In this document: piece by piece, positions 1 through 5,569 of the stretch
Layout: each line of letters starts with the position of its first letter
Position numbering within the stretch: the first letter of the stretch is position 1
NCBI GenBank assembly: GCA_028718045.1
Contig: JAQUMQ010000022.1
Span: 1-11,420, forward strand
DNA: 11,420 nucleotides
Direction: 5' to 3'
Origin: Actinomycetota bacterium
GTDB lineage: Bacteria; Actinomycetota; Humimicrobiia; Humimicrobiales; Humimicrobiaceae
Translations under genes and position numbers: made by a program
The notes under the pieces: generated by a model
What the model saw: the letters and a program-made list of their open reading frames with translations, nothing else
Told to the model about the DNA's origin: nothing
The model's database searches: none

Positions 1-344
1 GGTCATAAAACAAATTTAATATAGAAATTTAAAAGTAAAATTTGATAACGTAAAATTAAGGGTTTGTTGCGCAATATTTTTTCTTGTTCGTCAATTTTCC
101 TACAATACTATTCGGGTGATAAGTTTATTTCAATAAAGGAAGGGGGACAAGTTTAAATTGATAGAAATATTTATAATTTAATTGTTAATTGTTAATTTAT
201 ACAAGTTTACATAATGTATATTATAGGAATCTAATTCACAATATTATCATAATTAAATATTTCTTTTTTGCAATATATTTTTATCCTCATTTTTTATCTT
301 TCTTCTTTTTTAATTAATTAATCATTAAAAAAGCAACGTTTTAT

Positions 345-375
345 AAGTAATATTATTAGTTAATTAATATTACTT
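345..375. repeat. Inverted repeat, 11-bp perfect arms
   Basis: The arms at 345-355 (AAGTAATATTA) and 365-375 (TAATATTACTT) are exact reverse complements separated by 9 bp. Each arm has only one G/C pair, so an RNA hairpin would be weak and chance is possible in such AT-rich DNA. No gene lies within 200 bp, so no role is assigned. A second small hairpin, with 8-bp arms at 481-488 and 492-499 and a 3-nt loop, lies further right. Confidence 0.4.
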
Positions 376-528
376 TAGCGAAATATCGGAAAATAATTAT
401 ATATGATTTAATTTTTATAGACATGCTATATTTAGTAAAACTTAATATTTTAAGACAAAATAAGAAGAAATATTTTAATTATAATTACAGCGTAATTATT
501 GGTTAGTTATCTATCAATTATTATAAGA

Positions 529-550
529 TAAAGTTTAAGCTTGAACTTTA
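529..550 (-). terminator. Palindrome downstream of dut, possible weak terminator
   Basis: Positions 529-550 form a 22-bp palindrome centred on AAGCTT, with a single G-T wobble pair (536 with 543). It starts about 38 bp past the dut stop codon in the direction of dut transcription. The stem is mostly A-T, and no clean U-tract follows on the minus strand. A role in ending dut transcription is therefore only possible. Confidence 0.3.
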
Positions 551-587
551 AATTTAATATTACATTTAATAATACGAATAAAACAAA

Positions 588-1022
588 TCATTTTAATCCT
601 GTACTTCCAAATCCACCTTCTCCCCTATCTGATTCATTAAGTTCTTCCCTGAATAACAATGATGCTTTTTCTACTTTCAATAATACAAGCTGACAAATTT
701 TATCACCTTTTTTTATTTTATAAGCTTCGTTAGTATCAAGATTTATAATAATAACTTTTATTTCACCTCTGTAACCACTATCAATCAAGCCGGGAGTATT
801 TACAATGCTTATACCATGATTTATCGCCAATCCCGATTTTGGCTGAATAAACCCGGCATAACCTTCCGGGATTTCCACTTTTATGCCAGTCGGTATTAAT
901 TTTCTTTCAAAGGGCTTTAATAAATAATCGATTGCGCTGTATAGATCTAAACCGGCATCACTTTTATGTGAGTATTTTGGATTTGGGATTGAATCGTCAA
1001 GAATTTTGATTTTTAATTTCAT
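588..1022 (-). CDS. dut: dUTP diphosphatase (trimeric dUTPase)
   Basis: Hydrolyses dUTP to dUMP and pyrophosphate in the cytoplasm. This keeps uracil out of DNA and feeds thymidylate synthesis. All five motifs of the homotrimeric family are present in order: DAGLDLYS (22-29), PKSGLA (61-66), GLIDSGYRGE (78-87, with the catalytic Asp81), GDKICQLVL (106-114) and the C-terminal glycine-rich lid RGEGGFGSTG (133-142). Motif 2 has Lys62 where many homologues have Arg. The length of 144 residues is normal for the family and the protein appears complete. The ATG at 1020-1022 gives the usual N-terminus, but no Shine-Dalgarno sequence precedes it, only A and T. The yneA-like gene lies 147 bp upstream on the same strand, so dut may be read partly from that LexA-controlled promoter. 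That link is inferred. The family assignment is secure. Confidence 0.96.
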   Translation of the reverse strand: MKLKIKILDDSIPNPKYSHKSDAGLDLYSAIDYLLKPFERKLIPTGIKVEIPEGYAGFIQPKSGLAINHGISIVNTPGLIDSGYRGEIKVIIINLDTNEAYKIKKGDKICQLVLLKVEKASLLFREELNESDRGEGGFGSTGLK

Positions 1023-1169
1023 TAATATAAATATGTTTTTTTATTAATCATTTATAAAATAAAATTTATTCATATTTTCTGATTATAAAAATATTAATAA
1101 TCTATAATAAATTCTCTGGCTGAAATAGTAAAAAAAATTTTTAAAATTTTTATATTTATTTGAACCATA

Positions 1170-1460
1170 TCATTTATCTTTTATTGGTATCATCAACGAA
1201 CTTTTATTGATATCTTCTATATTATCCAACTTGTTTATTCTTTTTACTTCTGAAATAAAATCTTCCTTATTTTCATATGTTGTATATTGAGTTATTATAT
1301 CATTAAAATTGATGCCATTTTCAATGTTTATTTGAATATATTTTATTGTTTCCTTAGATAAAAACTTATCGATGTTTGCATAAATAGCTATAATAACCAG
1401 AATAAAAACTATTATCATGAGTATTAAGTGTAGTATATTTTTAGTTGCTCTTTTATACAT
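1170..1460 (-). CDS. yneA: YneA-like SOS cell-division inhibitor (one TM helix plus degenerate LysM)
   Basis: Small protein of 96 residues with a short basic N-terminus and one membrane helix (about 9-28). The remainder is extracytoplasmic and resembles a degenerate LysM fold: a Gly-containing start near 40-56, INKL at 75-78, and a closing LMIPI at 89-93. This order, length and topology match YneA of Bacillus subtilis, which is induced by DNA damage and delays septation. The clearest support is context. Its promoter (-35 TTGACA, -10 TATTAT) is covered by two LexA boxes, and lexA is 2 kb away. The start is well defined: ATG at 1458-1460, six bases after an AGGGG ribosome-binding site (1467-1471). 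YneA proteins diverge quickly, so the call rests on architecture plus regulation rather than residue identity. Another small LexA-regulated membrane protein is the alternative. Confidence 0.7.
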   Translation of the reverse strand: MYKRATKNILHLILMIIVFILVIIAIYANIDKFLSKETIKYIQINIENGINFNDIITQYTTYENKEDFISEVKRINKLDNIEDINKSSLMIPIKDK

Positions 1461-1524
1461 TTCAATCCCCTGCTTGGAATTATTTTGCTAATAAACATTC
1501 ATTAACTAAAATACTGATAAAAAA

Positions 1525-1538
1525 CAAACATATGTTCG
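1525..1538. promoter_or_regulatory. LexA (SOS) operator, box 1
   Basis: The sequence CAAACATATGTTCG matches the Gram-positive LexA consensus CGAAC-N4-GTTCG at nine of ten fixed positions, with a G-to-A change at position 2. It lies just downstream of the predicted yneA transcription start and 65 bp before the start codon. It is the exact reverse complement of box 2, and the two are 33 bp apart, about three helical turns, so both dimers would sit on nearly the same DNA face. Confidence 0.85.
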
Positions 1539-1547
1539 CTATTGGAG

Positions 1548-1577
1548 ATAATAACACCGAACATATGTTTGTGTCAA
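1548..1577 (-). promoter_or_regulatory. Promoter of the yneA-like gene
   Basis: On the minus strand a perfect -35 hexamer TTGACA (1572-1577) is followed after 18 bp by -10 TATTAT (1548-1553, five of six matches). Transcription would begin near 1541 and give a leader of about 80 nt. The spacer contains all of LexA box 2, and LexA box 1 begins just after the predicted start point. Bound LexA should therefore block both promoter recognition and clearance. This is the best sigma-A-type promoter in the window. Confidence 0.75.
1558..1571. promoter_or_regulatory. LexA (SOS) operator, box 2
   Basis: The sequence CGAACATATGTTTG matches the Gram-positive LexA consensus at nine of ten fixed positions. 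It fills most of the spacer between the -35 and -10 of the yneA-like promoter. On the other strand it ends 14 bp before a TATAAT (1585-1590) that could serve the divergent PF06695 gene, so it may control both directions. Together with box 1 it forms an inverted repeat with 15-bp perfect arms (1524-1538 and 1558-1572). Confidence 0.85.
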
Positions 1578-1661
1578 TGAAATATATAATTTTAAATAAA
1601 TTACTTTTATTATAAATTGATTTTTGTTAATATAACCAGATGTTCACAAAAAAAACTATAC

Positions 1662-2168
1662 ATGTGTATGATTTTTAATTATTTTACAGAAAATATCGGT
1701 AAAATTGCCGCTACATTTTTTACTGCCATGATACCCGTGGGAGAACTTAGAGCTTCTATTCCTTTAGGACTTGGGGTTTATAAATTGGATATATATAGTA
1801 CTATTTTTTTTTCAGTTATAGGGAATATAATCCCGGCTATCATAATAGTTTATGCACTTGAACCAATTTCTAAATTTCTTATGAAAAAATTTAAATTAGC
1901 AAACAGATTTTTTACATGGCTTTTTAACAGAACTCGTAAAAAATATTATAAAAAGTTCGAAAAATACTCAGGTTTTGCACTTGCAACATTCGTTGGTATC
2001 CCTCTTCCGATAACAGGAGCATGGACCGGAGCATTAATAGCGTTTGTTTTTGGTATATCTCCCAAAAAAGCCGTGATTGATATCATACTTGGAGTACTTA
2101 TAGCTGCCGCAATAGTAACCATCGTCTTTAAGACAATAGGTTATGTCAAATTCATTACAGTTAGATAA
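1662..2168 (+). CDS. Small multidrug-export family membrane protein (PF06695/COG2426)
   Basis: Integral membrane protein of a widespread but poorly characterised family annotated as small multidrug export; its substrate is unknown. The family signature PVGELRASIPLG follows a hydrophobic segment. A second helix comes next (about SIIFFSV to IVYA in outline), then a basic cytoplasmic loop rich in Lys/Arg with RTRKKYYKKFEKYSG. The second signature, VGIPLPITGAWTGA, precedes two C-terminal helices. The start is uncertain. ATG at 1662 or 1668 gives 168 or 166 residues, near the family norm. An in-frame TTG at 1617 would add 15 polar residues. None has a Shine-Dalgarno sequence. A TATAAT at 1585-1590 may be its -10, without a convincing -35. 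The gene is divergent from the yneA-like gene and shares the LexA-box region, so SOS control is possible but unproven. Confidence 0.85.
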   Translation: MCMIFNYFTENIGKIAATFFTAMIPVGELRASIPLGLGVYKLDIYSTIFFSVIGNIIPAIIIVYALEPISKFLMKKFKLANRFFTWLFNRTRKKYYKKFEKYSGFALATFVGIPLPITGAWTGALIAFVFGISPKKAVIDIILGVLIAAAIVTIVFKTIGYVKFITVR

Positions 2169-2182
2169 AGCAGGTAATATGT

Positions 2183-2211
2183 TTGATTCAATAATAATTG
2201 TATATTAGTAT
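2183..2211 (+). promoter_or_regulatory. Possible ilvC promoter
   Basis: TTGATT (2183-2188) is followed after 17 bp by TAGTAT (2206-2211), each matching four of six consensus bases. Transcription would start near 2218 and leave a leader of about 65 nt. That is too short for a T-box or a leader-peptide attenuator, and no such structure is visible. The ilvC start is preceded by a strong ribosome-binding site, AAGGAGG at 2272-2278. Read-through from the PF06695 gene is the alternative source of transcript. Confidence 0.4.
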
Positions 2212-2282
2212 TTAATTTTATTTGTTAAAATTATTTTTATAAGCTTAATAGAAAATATTTTATTATATTTTAAGGAGGAAAA

Positions 2283-3290
2283 ATGGTAGAAATTTATTAC
2301 GATAAGGATATAAATCTTGACATCTTAAAGGATAAAAAAATTGCAATTATTGGTTATGGCAGTCAGGGTCATGCACATGCTCAAAATTTAAGGGAAAGCG
2401 GAATGAACATAATTGTTGGCGAACTTGAAGGAAGCAGAGCATGGAATGCCGCAAAGGAAAAGGATTTTGAAGTCTACAATGCCGATAAAGCAGCTTCGCA
2501 AGCAGATATAATAATGATTTTAGTCAACGACGAACTTCAAAGAGACCTGTTTTATAAATATATCGAGCCTAATTTAAAAGCCGGAAAAGTTCTTGCTTTT
2601 GCTCACGGATTTAACATTCATTATTCCCAGATAATCCCGCCAAAAGATGTTGACTTGATAATGATAGCTCCCAAAGGACCTGGGCATATTGTCAGAAGAA
2701 TGTTTGTTGAAAAAAGCGGTGTTCCTGCCATAATTGCCGTTGAACAAGATTATTCTTGCAATGCAAAACAAATTGCCCTTGCTTATGCAAAAGGAATCGG
2801 AGCAGGAAGAGTTGGAATAATTACGACAACATTTAAAGAAGAAACTGAAACAGATTTATTTGGCGAGCAGGCAGTTCTGTGCGGCGGATGCACCGAATTA
2901 ATAAGAGCCGGATTTGATACCCTTGTCGAAGCAGGATATCAACCGGAAATTGCCTATTTTGAGGTATTAAATGAGTTAAAGCTTATAGTTGATTTAATAT
3001 ATGAACACGGTATATCCGGTATGAGATATTCAATCAGCGACACTGCCGAATATGGCGACATGATCATAGGAAAAAAAATAATAACACAAGAAACACGAAA
3101 GAATATGAAAAATATTCTTGAAGATATACAGAATGGAAACTTTGCCAAAGAATGGATACTTGAAAATAAAGCCGGAAGACCGGTATTCAATGCAGTTAAA
3201 AAGAACGAAGAAAATCATCTTATCGAAACCGTTGGTAAAAAATTAAGAACAATGATGCCTTGGCTCAGCAAAAGCGGAAAATTGGAATAG
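2283..3290 (+). CDS. ilvC: Ketol-acid reductoisomerase, class I, with an NADH-type cofactor loop
   Basis: Converts 2-acetolactate or 2-aceto-2-hydroxybutyrate to the dihydroxy acids of valine, leucine and isoleucine synthesis, in the cytoplasm. The N-terminal Rossmann domain has GYGSQGHAHAQNL (24-36). The knotted C-terminal domain carries the metal and catalytic residues Asp191, Glu195, Glu227, Glu231 and Ser252, with His108 and Lys131 also in place. The 335 residues are normal for class I and the protein is complete. The unusual feature is the loop after strand beta-2: it reads VGELEGSRAW (45-54), where NADPH enzymes usually have VGLREGSKSW. The phosphate-binding Arg is Leu48, the second Ser is Ala53, and Glu47 ends the strand. 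This is expected to favour NADH. The ATG follows a perfect AAGGAGG. No other branched-chain gene is present nearby, so it is a stand-alone copy. Confidence 0.97.
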   Translation: MVEIYYDKDINLDILKDKKIAIIGYGSQGHAHAQNLRESGMNIIVGELEGSRAWNAAKEKDFEVYNADKAASQADIIMILVNDELQRDLFYKYIEPNLKAGKVLAFAHGFNIHYSQIIPPKDVDLIMIAPKGPGHIVRRMFVEKSGVPAIIAVEQDYSCNAKQIALAYAKGIGAGRVGIITTTFKEETETDLFGEQAVLCGGCTELIRAGFDTLVEAGYQPEIAYFEVLNELKLIVDLIYEHGISGMRYSISDTAEYGDMIIGKKIITQETRKNMKNILEDIQNGNFAKEWILENKAGRPVFNAVKKNEENHLIETVGKKLRTMMPWLSKSGKLE

Positions 3291-3317
3291 GTATTTAAGA
3301 ATACATAGCTTTTTATA

Positions 3318-3361
3318 ATAAAACAAGAAAGGCAAACAAATGTTTGCTTTTCTTGTTTTAT
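3318..3361 (+). terminator. Rho-independent terminator of ilvC (21-bp stem)
   Basis: Arms 3318-3338 and 3341-3361 pair along 21 bp with one G-U wobble (3331 with 3348) and an apical AA. In RNA a four-base loop is more realistic. The 3' arm is U-rich from 3348 onward, and the hairpin starts 28 bp after the ilvC stop codon. Its tip contains a LexA-like box, and its 3' half contains the -35 of a likely lexA promoter, so the same DNA may do three jobs. Confidence 0.75.
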
Positions 3362-3371
3362 ATAGTATAAT
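3333..3371 (+). promoter_or_regulatory. Probable lexA promoter with overlapping LexA-like box
   Basis: A perfect -10 TATAAT lies at 3366-3371. A weak -35, TTGCTT (3344-3349), stands 16 bp before it. The palindromic box CAAACAAATGTTTG (3333-3346) matches the LexA consensus CGAAC-N4-GTTCG at eight of ten fixed positions, with symmetrical G-to-A and C-to-T changes, and overlaps the -35. This arrangement fits LexA autoregulation with a leader of roughly 135 nt. The box is weaker than the two near 1550. It could instead be a by-product of the hairpin it sits in. Confidence 0.5.
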
Positions 3372-3397
3372 TAAAAAAATTCGTAAAAATATAATTA

Positions 3398-3429
3398 TTT
3401 TTTTATTCATAAATTTTTTTATTCATAAA
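3398..3429. repeat. Perfect tandem duplication of a 16-bp unit
   Basis: The unit TTTTTTTATTCATAAA occurs twice without a gap (3398-3413 and 3414-3429) in the untranslated leader before lexA. A smaller direct repeat, AAAAACTAA, follows at 3441-3449 and 3454-3462. These look like slippage duplications in AT-rich DNA. No function is evident. Confidence 0.8.
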
Positions 3430-3513
3430 TTTAAAAATTTAAAAACTAATATTAAAAACTAAAATATTGTTATTGTTAAAATTTTACAATTGATTGCCAA
3501 AAAGTGATTAAAT

Positions 3514-4155
3514 ATGTCAAAATATAATAGTCAAATAAGTGAAAAACAATATCAGATTTTTAAGTTCATCGTTTCCGCAACTAAAAAATTTGGCTATCCC
3601 CCATCCGTAAGAGAGATTGCCGAAGCTGTTAATTTAAGTTCCTCGGCAACTGTCCATTCCCATCTAAAAAAGCTTGAAGAATTAGGATATATTAAAAGAG
3701 GTAAAGGCAGGTCAAGGACAATTGAAATATTGAATCCCATTTTTAAATCTCATAGCAGCGATGACAATTTAAGCAATGTGGCGTTAATCCCAATAGTCGG
3801 AAATGTTGCAGCAGGAACTCCAATCTTGGCACAGGAAAACATTGAGGAATATTTTCCGATAACTTCAGATTTTTTAAAAGATTCAAGCGATGTTTTTATG
3901 TTGAAAGTAAAGGGCGACAGCATGATAAATGCCGGCATACTTGATAGAGATTATATTATTGTCAGAAAACAAGAGATTGCAAAAAATGGCGAGATTATCG
4001 TTGCTATCATTGAAGACGAGGCAACGGTAAAAAGATTTTTAAAAATCGACAATGCCATAAAACTAATTCCAGAAAATGATTTCATGAAACCAATTGTCGT
4101 AAAAGATGTTAAAATTGCGGGTAAAGTCATAGGAGTAATAAGAAAATATTTTTAG
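3514..4155 (+). CDS. lexA: LexA repressor, SOS master regulator
   Basis: Represses DNA-damage genes as a dimer and is inactivated when RecA filaments stimulate its self-cleavage. Residues 1-73 form the winged helix-turn-helix, including GYPPSVREIAEAV (27-39) and SSSATVHSHLKKLEELGYI (42-60). A linker leads to the S24-type peptidase domain. The scissile bond is Ala100-Gly101 in VAAGTP, the nucleophile is Ser136 in KGDSM, and the general base is Lys173 in TVKRF, so the protein should be self-cleaving. The length of 213 residues is typical. The ATG is preceded by a modest ribosome-binding match, AGTGAT (3503-3508). LexA boxes at 1525-1571 and a weaker one at 3333-3346 are its likely local targets. 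lexA converges with hflX, with 40 bp between the stop codons. Confidence 0.97.
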   Translation: MSKYNSQISEKQYQIFKFIVSATKKFGYPPSVREIAEAVNLSSSATVHSHLKKLEELGYIKRGKGRSRTIEILNPIFKSHSSDDNLSNVALIPIVGNVAAGTPILAQENIEEYFPITSDFLKDSSDVFMLKVKGDSMINAGILDRDYIIVRKQEIAKNGEIIVAIIEDEATVKRFLKIDNAIKLIPENDFMKPIVVKDVKIAGKVIGVIRKYF

Positions 4156-4195
4156 TCCGGAAAAATATCCTTCCAAAAATGCTCTTCTTCTTATC

Positions 4196-5569
4196 TCACC
4201 TACCCATTTCTATATTTTTATTAAGTTTGGTTTTATACTGCTTGATTTGAATATTTTTTTTATTTTCGGATGCCAAAGACAATATCTTCATGATAGACTT
4301 TTGCTCACAACTAGCAACAATTCTTATATGATTTTCCAGATATTTCTTTTCGTGAACTTTGCAGTTTCTATAAATCTGTGACTCTATATTGCTTTGATCA
4401 TAAGGAATTTTTATTAAAAATTTCACATAATTTAAAGATATTATATCCTTGATCTTACTAAGCAGATTGTCAAAACCCGTTTTTTCTTTTGCAGATACGA
4501 AAACTGCATTTTTATAAACCAGATTAATACTTTTTAGTAGTAAATTTTTATCTTTAATAATAATATCTGTTTTATTAAATACGAATAAAATTTCTTTATC
4601 TTTTGCCCCTATTTCGTTTAAGACTTTTTTTACGCTTAAAATATGGTTTTCGTAATTTGCATTACTGATATCTACCACTATCAATAAAAGATCGGCTTTG
4701 GTTACCTCTTCAAGTGTTGACTTGAAAGCTGCTATAAGCTGGTGTGGCAATTTTTCTATGAAACCAACGGTATCCGAAATTGAAACTTCCACGCCCATGT
4801 CCATATCAAGTTTTCTGGTGGTAGAATCAAGAGTTGAAAACAGCATGTTTTTTTCTAATACATTAGCTTTCGTCAGTGAATTCAATAGAGTGGATTTGCC
4901 GCTGTTCGTATATCCGACAAGTGAAATTTTAAACATCCCTGTTTCTTCCCTTAGCTTTCTTTGAACTTCTCTTTGTATTGCAACTTGATTTATTTTCTTT
5001 TCAAGAGTATTAATTTTTTCTCTTATTTTTCTTCTGTCGACTTCGAGTTTGGTTTCGCCGGGACCTCTTGTCCCTATTCCTCCGCCAAGCCTTGACAATA
5101 CCAAGCCCTTACCTCTTAATCTTGGAAGCATATAATTTAACTGAGCTAGCTCAACCTGAAGCTTACCTTCCTTGCTTTGGGCTCTTTGAGCAAATATATC
5201 AAGTATTAATGCAGTTCTGTCAATAACTTTAATTTTTAGTTTTTCCTGTAGATTTCCCTGCTGGCTTGGAGTTATTTCATCATCAAAAATCAGTATATCT
5301 ATATCGCTGTCAATAATAGTTTTTTCTATTTCTTCTAGCTTTCCGGTGCTTATATAATATTTCGCATTAGGTTTATCTTGGATATGTATTATTTCCGAAA
5401 CAACTTCTGCGCCAGCGCTTAATGCAAGGTTTTTTAGCTCTTCTATATTATCCTCGGTTGGTTGCTTTTTAAAAGGTAGTATATTTTCGTCTTTGTGCTT
5501 ATAATCCTTAAAGCTTACAAAGACAAGAAAAGCTTTTTCTTTATTATTTTGACTAACATCAAAAAACAT
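4196..5569 (-). CDS. hflX: GTPase HflX, ribosome-splitting factor
   Basis: Ribosome-associated GTPase that splits stalled or hibernating 70S particles, mainly after heat or antibiotic stress. The N-terminal HflX domain (about 40-205) contains DDEITPSQQGNL (96-107), the conserved IDRTALILDIFAQRAQSKEG (116-135) and a helical part with RLRGKG. The G domain has G1 GYTNSGKST (219-227), the switch segment STLDSTTRKL (245-254), G3 DTVGF (266-270), G4 NKTD (332-335) and G5 SAKEKTG (359-365). A C-terminal alpha/beta subdomain of about 75 residues follows. At 457 residues it is complete and slightly longer than the shortest homologues. The ATG lies inside the end of dapL (11-bp overlap), and its ribosome-binding site, AGGAT, is within dapL, which implies translational coupling. 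It is the last gene of the minus-strand train. No strong terminator is visible after it. Confidence 0.96.
   Translation of the reverse strand: MFFDVSQNNKEKAFLVFVSFKDYKHKDENILPFKKQPTEDNIEELKNLALSAGAEVVSEIIHIQDKPNAKYYISTGKLEEIEKTIIDSDIDILIFDDEITPSQQGNLQEKLKIKVIDRTALILDIFAQRAQSKEGKLQVELAQLNYMLPRLRGKGLVLSRLGGGIGTRGPGETKLEVDRRKIREKINTLEKKINQVAIQREVQRKLREETGMFKISLVGYTNSGKSTLLNSLTKANVLEKNMLFSTLDSTTRKLDMDMGVEVSISDTVGFIEKLPHQLIAAFKSTLEEVTKADLLLIVVDISNANYENHILSVKKVLNEIGAKDKEILFVFNKTDIIIKDKNLLLKSINLVYKNAVFVSAKEKTGFDNLLSKIKDIISLNYVKFLIKIPYDQSNIESQIYRNCKVHEKKYLENHIRIVASCEQKSIMKILSLASENKKNIQIKQYKTKLNKNIEMGR

Larger units (their letters stand above)
1..587. other. AT-rich region without a recognisable gene
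   Basis: No open frame of convincing length, tRNA or rRNA is visible on either strand. The stretch is extremely AT-rich. It contains a purine-rich, Shine-Dalgarno-like run at 135-146 that leads into no usable frame (a TTG at 157-159 opens only seven codons). It also holds an imperfect short tandem repeat near 181-194 and the inverted repeats listed separately. It could be the intergenic space beyond the dut cluster or the remains of a decayed gene. The sequence does not decide between these. Confidence 0.6.

Noticed and set aside
135..160. Small gene after the purine run GGAAGGGGG
   Set aside because: The only nearby start, a TTG, opens just seven codons before a stop, and no other frame is usable.
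306..332. Hairpin with T6/A6 arms
   Set aside because: The stem is purely A-T and lies in a region that is almost all A and T. It is expected by chance and lies next to no gene.
1634..1650. A third LexA box near ACCAGATGTTCAC
   Set aside because: Only the GTTC half is good. The left half does not match CGAAC, and the site would lie inside the possible TTG-start reading frame.
2954..3218. Two overlapping minus-strand open frames inside ilvC
   Set aside because: They are antisense to a clearly functional enzyme gene, rich in Phe/Ile/Ser, and have no family features.
4156..4195. Bidirectional terminator between lexA and hflX
   Set aside because: The 40-bp gap has only a three-base-pair GGA/TCC pairing and no U-tract after a stable stem.
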